A stretch of DNA of 17,679 nt from CAZVIK01 sp964627045 (GTDB lineage: Bacteria > Acidobacteriota > Terriglobia > Bryobacterales > Bryobacteraceae): the NCBI GenBank assembly GCA_964627045.1, contig CAZVIK010000070.1, positions 1 through 17,679 of the forward strand, read 5' to 3'. Numbering within the stretch: position 1 is the first letter of the stretch; every line of letters starts with the position of its first letter. The translations under genes and the position numbers were made by a program. The notes under the pieces were generated by a model that searched no databases, was not told the origin of the DNA, and worked only from the letters and a program-made list of their open reading frames with translations. Positions 13,678 through 17,679 of this stretch are shown in pieces.

Positions 13678-15096
13678 GTGAAACTGGGGAAAGTCATACT
13701 CGCCGTGTTGATGGTCGCGCTGATGACCGGGGCGGTCATCTACGGAGTGCAGAAGAGCCAGGGCGATCTGGTCACCGTCCAAACGGGAAAGGTCGCCCGC
13801 CAGGACCTGACTTCGATCGTCACCGCGTCCGGGGAGGTCAAGCCCCGGAACTATATCAATATCGGCGCCAACGTGATGGGGCGGATCACCGAGATCCTGG
13901 TCAAGGAAGGCGACCACGTGCGTAAGGGCCAGATGCTGGCGCGCCTGGAGTCGGTGCAGGCTTCGGCCGACGTTCGGGGGCAGGAAGCGGCGCTGGCTTC
14001 GGCCGAGGCCGACGCGGTGGCCGGCGAAGCGGCGGTTCGCGCGGCGGATGAAAACCTGAAGACGGTACAGGCTTCGGTGGACCGCGCCCAGGCCGAGCTG
14101 GACCGCGCGAAGCTGGACCATGACCGCTCGGCGCAACTTCTCAGCGAGCGCCTGATCGCGCGCCGAGAGTACGACCAGCGCAAGGCGGCCTTCGACGCCG
14201 CCGAGGCCGCGTTGCGGGAAGCGCAATCGCGGATGGCGCAGACACGCGCGCAACGCAACCAGGCCGTGCAGTCGCTGGCCAGCTCGCAGAAGCGCATCGC
14301 CCAGGTGCGGGCGATGGTGCAGCGCGTGGCCGATGTGCTGGAGAAGCACACCTCGGTGGCCCCGCTGGACGGTGTGGTGACCAATCTTCCGGTGCGGGTG
14401 GGTGAAACGGTGGTGCCGGGCATCCAGAACTCTTCGGCCAGCCTCATCATGACCATCGCCGACATGTCGCTGATCACCGCCGAAGTCAAGGTCGATGAGA
14501 CCGACATCGTCGCGATGAAACTGGGCCACACGGCCGATATCACGATCGATGCGATCCCGGGACGGACCTTCCAAGGCCACGTGATCGAGATCGGCAACAC
14601 GGCGATCTTGCGGTCTTCCGGCCTGGCGGCATCCCAGAGCGCCGTGTCGACCCAGGAGGCCAAGGATTTCAAAGTTGTCATCGCGCTGGACGATCCGGCG
14701 GCCGAGATCCGCCCGGGGTTGTCCTGCACGGCGAAGATCACGACGGCGACCCGCCGCGCGGCGCTGGCGGTTCCCCTCCAGGCGCTGGCCGTCCGAGAGA
14801 AAGGCGCCTTGGAACCGGCGGGCAAGAAGGGCGAGAAGAAAAAGCCGGCCAAACGCGACCCCGTCGCCGAGAGGGTGGCGAAGGAAGAAGTGCAGGGCGT
14901 GTTCGTGGTGACGGACGGCAAGGCCGTCTTTCGCAAGGTGGAGACGGGCATCACCGGGTTCACCGACATCGAGGTTCTCGACGGACTGAAAGAAGGCGAG
15001 GCGGTAGTGACGGGCAGCTACCGCGTCATCAGGACGTTTCGCAACGAGGCCCGCGTCAAGGTGGAAGACCAGACGGGCACCAAGTCTTCGAGCTGA
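13678..15096 (+). CDS. HlyD/MacA-type periplasmic adaptor (membrane fusion) protein
   Basis: The 472-residue protein has an N-terminal membrane anchor (about 4-23) and then the split biotinyl-lipoyl half GRITEILVKEGDHVRKGQMLARL (residues 68-90). A long Ala/Gln/Arg-rich coiled-coil hairpin follows (about 95-222), then the second lipoyl half (APLDGVVTNLPVRVGETV, 228-245). The beta-barrel part includes VDETDIVAMKLG, and the C-terminal membrane-proximal region is VFVV...VETGITG. Such adaptors bridge an inner-membrane ABC or RND pump to an outer-membrane channel. A Lys-rich segment (about 377-403) is inserted before the last domain. The GTG at 13678 is supported by GGAG eight bases upstream. The ATPase gene follows after 36 bases, so the two form an operon. 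What is exported is unknown. Confidence 0.92.
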   Translation: MKLGKVILAVLMVALMTGAVIYGVQKSQGDLVTVQTGKVARQDLTSIVTASGEVKPRNYINIGANVMGRITEILVKEGDHVRKGQMLARLESVQASADVRGQEAALASAEADAVAGEAAVRAADENLKTVQASVDRAQAELDRAKLDHDRSAQLLSERLIARREYDQRKAAFDAAEAALREAQSRMAQTRAQRNQAVQSLASSQKRIAQVRAMVQRVADVLEKHTSVAPLDGVVTNLPVRVGETVVPGIQNSSASLIMTIADMSLITAEVKVDETDIVAMKLGHTADITIDAIPGRTFQGHVIEIGNTAILRSSGLAASQSAVSTQEAKDFKVVIALDDPAAEIRPGLSCTAKITTATRRAALAVPLQALAVREKGALEPAGKKGEKKKPAKRDPVAERVAKEEVQGVFVVTDGKAVFRKVETGITGFTDIEVLDGLKEGEAVVTGSYRVIRTFRNEARVKVEDQTGTKSSS

Positions 15097-15132
15097 GTCT
15101 TTCGGGCTTACTATCGGGTTAGAGAGAAGATC

Positions 15133-15870
<738 letters not shown>

Positions 15871-15900
15871 CTTCGCGGCTTCTCGCGGTCCCGCCGTCCG

Positions 15901-15931
15901 CGCGCCGGAATTAGGTCGGCCCGCCGGCGCG
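15901..15931 (+). terminator. Candidate hairpin after the ABC operon
   Basis: CGCGCCGG (15901-15908) and CCGGCGCG (15924-15931) form a perfect 8-bp stem with a 15-base loop, 30 bases past the ATPase stop. No T-tract follows, so intrinsic termination is uncertain. The 177 bases between the convergent genes hold no other recognisable feature. Confidence 0.3.
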
Positions 15932-16047
15932 TCCTCGAGTCACAGGCGTGCGGGTCCGCCGGCTTGAACGCATGCCTCACGGCGGCCGCCGGAGACGGCG
16001 GGGGCAGCCGTTCCCCAGGGTGTCGCCCGTCACCAACAGGCGACGGA

Positions 16048-17190
16048 TCAGTTTCCCGGCCCGCGCGGATTGGTCTGTGGACCACCCTGCCGGGTGCCAG
16101 GCTGCGTGGGACCACCGGGTCCGGTGGGCACACCCGGGCCGGCCGGGGAGGCCGCGCCGCCCGGCAGCACGGTGGTGACCTCGGTGCGCGGGTCGTAGAG
16201 GAACTCCCACTCGTTGTACTTGCTCCGGTCGTTGTAGACCATGATGCCTTCCATCTCCAGACGGCTGGCGACGCCGGCAATCCCGGGAGGCCCCGCCGGG
16301 GCCGGGGCGGCGGCGGCCTGAATCGCAAGCAGCCCCTGCGGGTTCGGCCGGGTGAGCAAGTCCTGAATCATGCGGATTGCGTTGTTGGCTCCGGCCTGCG
16401 CCTGGTCGGTGGGCGAGGCCGGCGAACTGGTCCCGGCCAGCACCTGTCCGGGAAAAACCGGAGTCGAGCCATCCGGCGAGACCGTTCCCGCGGGCATGCC
16501 CGGCATCGTCTGAGGCTGGACGGGGGTTGCCGCGCCTGCTGCGCCGCCCGGACCCACGCCAATCGGCCCGGTGGGCGCGACTCCAAGGATCGTCGTGGAC
16601 GTCTCGATCCCGGCGGCGGCCGCCTGCGCTTCGGCCTCGGCCTGCGTGGCGGCGGGCGGAGGCGCGGGAGTCTCATCCGGCGGCGGATCGGACGGCGTCG
16701 AGGAGTAGGTGTCCATGGGAAGCGCGTCGGAACTGGGGAGCGTGCCGTCGCTCGGACGCCGTAAGGCCCAAAGAGGCTGCGCCGTCTCGCCTTGGGCCGA
16801 TGCGGTCGCGGAATCGTCCTTGGTCGATTGCCCCGGAGCCTTGTGCACAAGCGAATCGGTGAACACGCCGTTGGGCAGGCCGTGGATGAGCCGCCATTCG
16901 TCTTCGTTGGTCATCGGATCGCGGTAGCGGCGGCGCAGGAAGCGGCGGTTGTCGGTGTTCTCCAGGGCCTCCAGGTCCGGCGGGTAACGGCGGTAGCGGC
17001 GGTAGTATACGCGAATGGCGCGTTGGTACTGCTCGCCTCGGTCGATCAGCAGTTGCTCGCGCTGGCGCTGGCCTTCGAAGATGACGCGCGGCATCTCGTT
17101 GTACAACGCGATGGCGACGCAAGCGGCCAGCAGGAACACGAACAGCATGGCGAAACCGGCCTCGCTTTGTGCTCGGCGTTTCGGCGGCAT
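16048..17190 (-). CDS. Type II secretion/type IV pilus pseudopilin-like protein with low-complexity insert
   Basis: The 380-residue protein starts with a basic leader and a prepilin-like junction, SEAG-FAMLFVFLLAACVAIAL (9-29). A hydrophobic helix comes next, then a GspG-like helix and loop with YRRYPPDLEALE (67-77) and RRRYRDPMTNEDEWRLIHG (86-104). Residue +5 after the putative cleavage glycine (G12) is Phe instead of the usual Glu. A long Pro/Ala/Gly-rich stretch (about 112-300) separates this from a short conserved-looking block ending YNEWEFLYDP (325-334), and a GPG/PT-rich tail closes the protein. I recall similar N- and C-terminal blocks from acidobacterial secretion proteins. The role is inferred: a component of a pseudopilus or pilus-like machine. 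The ATG at 17190 overlaps the upstream gene stop by one base (TGATG), implying coupled translation. Confidence 0.72.
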   Translation of the reverse strand: MPPKRRAQSEAGFAMLFVFLLAACVAIALYNEMPRVIFEGQRQREQLLIDRGEQYQRAIRVYYRRYRRYPPDLEALENTDNRRFLRRRYRDPMTNEDEWRLIHGLPNGVFTDSLVHKAPGQSTKDDSATASAQGETAQPLWALRRPSDGTLPSSDALPMDTYSSTPSDPPPDETPAPPPAATQAEAEAQAAAAGIETSTTILGVAPTGPIGVGPGGAAGAATPVQPQTMPGMPAGTVSPDGSTPVFPGQVLAGTSSPASPTDQAQAGANNAIRMIQDLLTRPNPQGLLAIQAAAAPAPAGPPGIAGVASRLEMEGIMVYNDRSKYNEWEFLYDPRTEVTTVLPGGAASPAGPGVPTGPGGPTQPGTRQGGPQTNPRGPGN

Positions 17191-17679
17191 CAGCCCACCG
17201 GCGGCTCCAAGGGAAGCGTCTGCTCCGCCTTGAAATCCACGTCCTCCATCACCACCGAGTTTACGCCGATGCGCACCACCCGGTAGCGTTTCTTCAGCAC
17301 TTCGCCTTCGCCGCCCACCAGGATCTGGTCGCCATCCAGGAAAAACGCGCGCCGGATGGCCTGCCGGGCCGCCGTCGTGTGCCCGTAGAACTTGAGCGGG
17401 ATCTGCGGCGCGGTGGGCTTGGGCGGCGGCTCGGCGGCCTTCGGCGGTGGTGGCGGCAGCGGAACCGTCTGTACCTTGGCGGCGGGGATAACCTTGGGCT
17501 GCGGCGGAAGCGGCGGAGCCGCGAACTCAAACAGGCTGCGGCCGCCCCCGCGCACTCCCACTTCCTGCAAACGCGCCAGAAGATCCAGTCGCAAGGTGGC
17601 GTCCATCAGACTCAAATCGGCGGCCTGCCCGGGCCGGCGCAACCGCAGCGAGGGCCGGAACTCCTGCGCGGAGGACGCC
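17190..17679 (-). CDS. PilP/GspC-like protein, 5' end beyond the window (partial)
   Basis: The C-terminal 162 residues are visible and the frame is open to the right edge, so the true start lies outside. The visible part begins with a charged segment (FRPSLRLRRP), then ATLRLDLLARLQEVGVRGGGRSLFEF. A run of proline-rich linker follows (PLPPPPPKAAEPPPKPTAP). A small beta-rich domain comes last, PLKFYGHTT...RRAFFLDGDQILVGGEGEVLKKRYRVVRIG, with VVMEDVDF. A proline linker followed by a compact beta domain of this pattern resembles PilP and the homology region of GspC, inner-membrane proteins linking to the secretin. That is similarity by eye, not proof. Coupling to the pseudopilin-like gene supports a secretion/pilus locus continuing to the right. 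Confidence 0.62.
   Translation of the reverse strand, partial: ASSAQEFRPSLRLRRPGQAADLSLMDATLRLDLLARLQEVGVRGGGRSLFEFAAPPLPPQPKVIPAAKVQTVPLPPPPPKAAEPPPKPTAPQIPLKFYGHTTAARQAIRRAFFLDGDQILVGGEGEVLKKRYRVVRIGVNSVVMEDVDFKAEQTLPLEPPVG

Noticed and set aside
16080..16160. GC-rich repeat-like stretch (ccgggt/ggtggg words) as a DNA repeat element
   Set aside because: It encodes the GPG/PT-rich C-terminal tail of the pseudopilin-like protein, so the repetition is explained at the protein level.

Overview
The window looks like a chromosomal housekeeping segment of a GC-rich Gram-negative-type bacterium, most likely an acidobacterium of the Solibacter/Bryobacter kind. This assignment is inference. It rests on the overall look of the proteins, on a pseudopilin-like protein with the C-terminal motif YNEWEFLYDP, and on a proline-rich partner gene that resembles ones I associate with acidobacterial type II secretion/type IV pilus loci. 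No mobile element, CRISPR array, phage gene or rRNA is visible.

Left part (1-4800). The first 35 bases appear to hold the 5' end of a leftward gene with its own promoter, followed by about 400 bases with no recognisable gene. A CAU-anticodon tRNA (probably the lysidine-modified tRNA-Ile2, otherwise elongator tRNA-Met) then reads rightward from a good sigma70-like promoter. It ends one base from the 3' end of parB. The leftward cluster mnmG-rsmG-parA-parB is the classic chromosome-segregation and tRNA/rRNA-modification block often found near replication origins. A near-consensus parS site (TGTTTCACGTGGAACG) overlaps the rsmG stop codon just upstream of parA. No DnaA-box cluster or dnaA gene is visible.

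Middle (4801-13577). purD (TTG start behind a perfect Shine-Dalgarno) diverges from mnmG and overlaps tail-to-tail with a class I methyltransferase gene. Next come tRNA-Arg(CCU), dnaE (replicative polymerase alpha subunit with an apparently intact PHP site), a convergent chemotaxis receptor with a CheR-tether-like C-terminus, and accA (acetyl-CoA carboxylase), which may be read from a leaderless mRNA.

Right part (13578-17679). A HlyD/MacA-type adaptor and a MacB/LolD-type ATPase form a rightward pair with no permease next to them. Facing them are two leftward, translationally coupled genes that look like type II secretion/type IV pilus components: a pseudopilin-like protein with a long low-complexity insert, and a PilP/GspC-like protein cut by the window edge.

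I found no convincing undescribed system. The more useful observations are the parS placement, the tRNA/parB junction, the intact PHP site of DnaE, the chemoreceptor tail, the possible leaderless accA, the permease-less ABC pair and the atypical pseudopilin.
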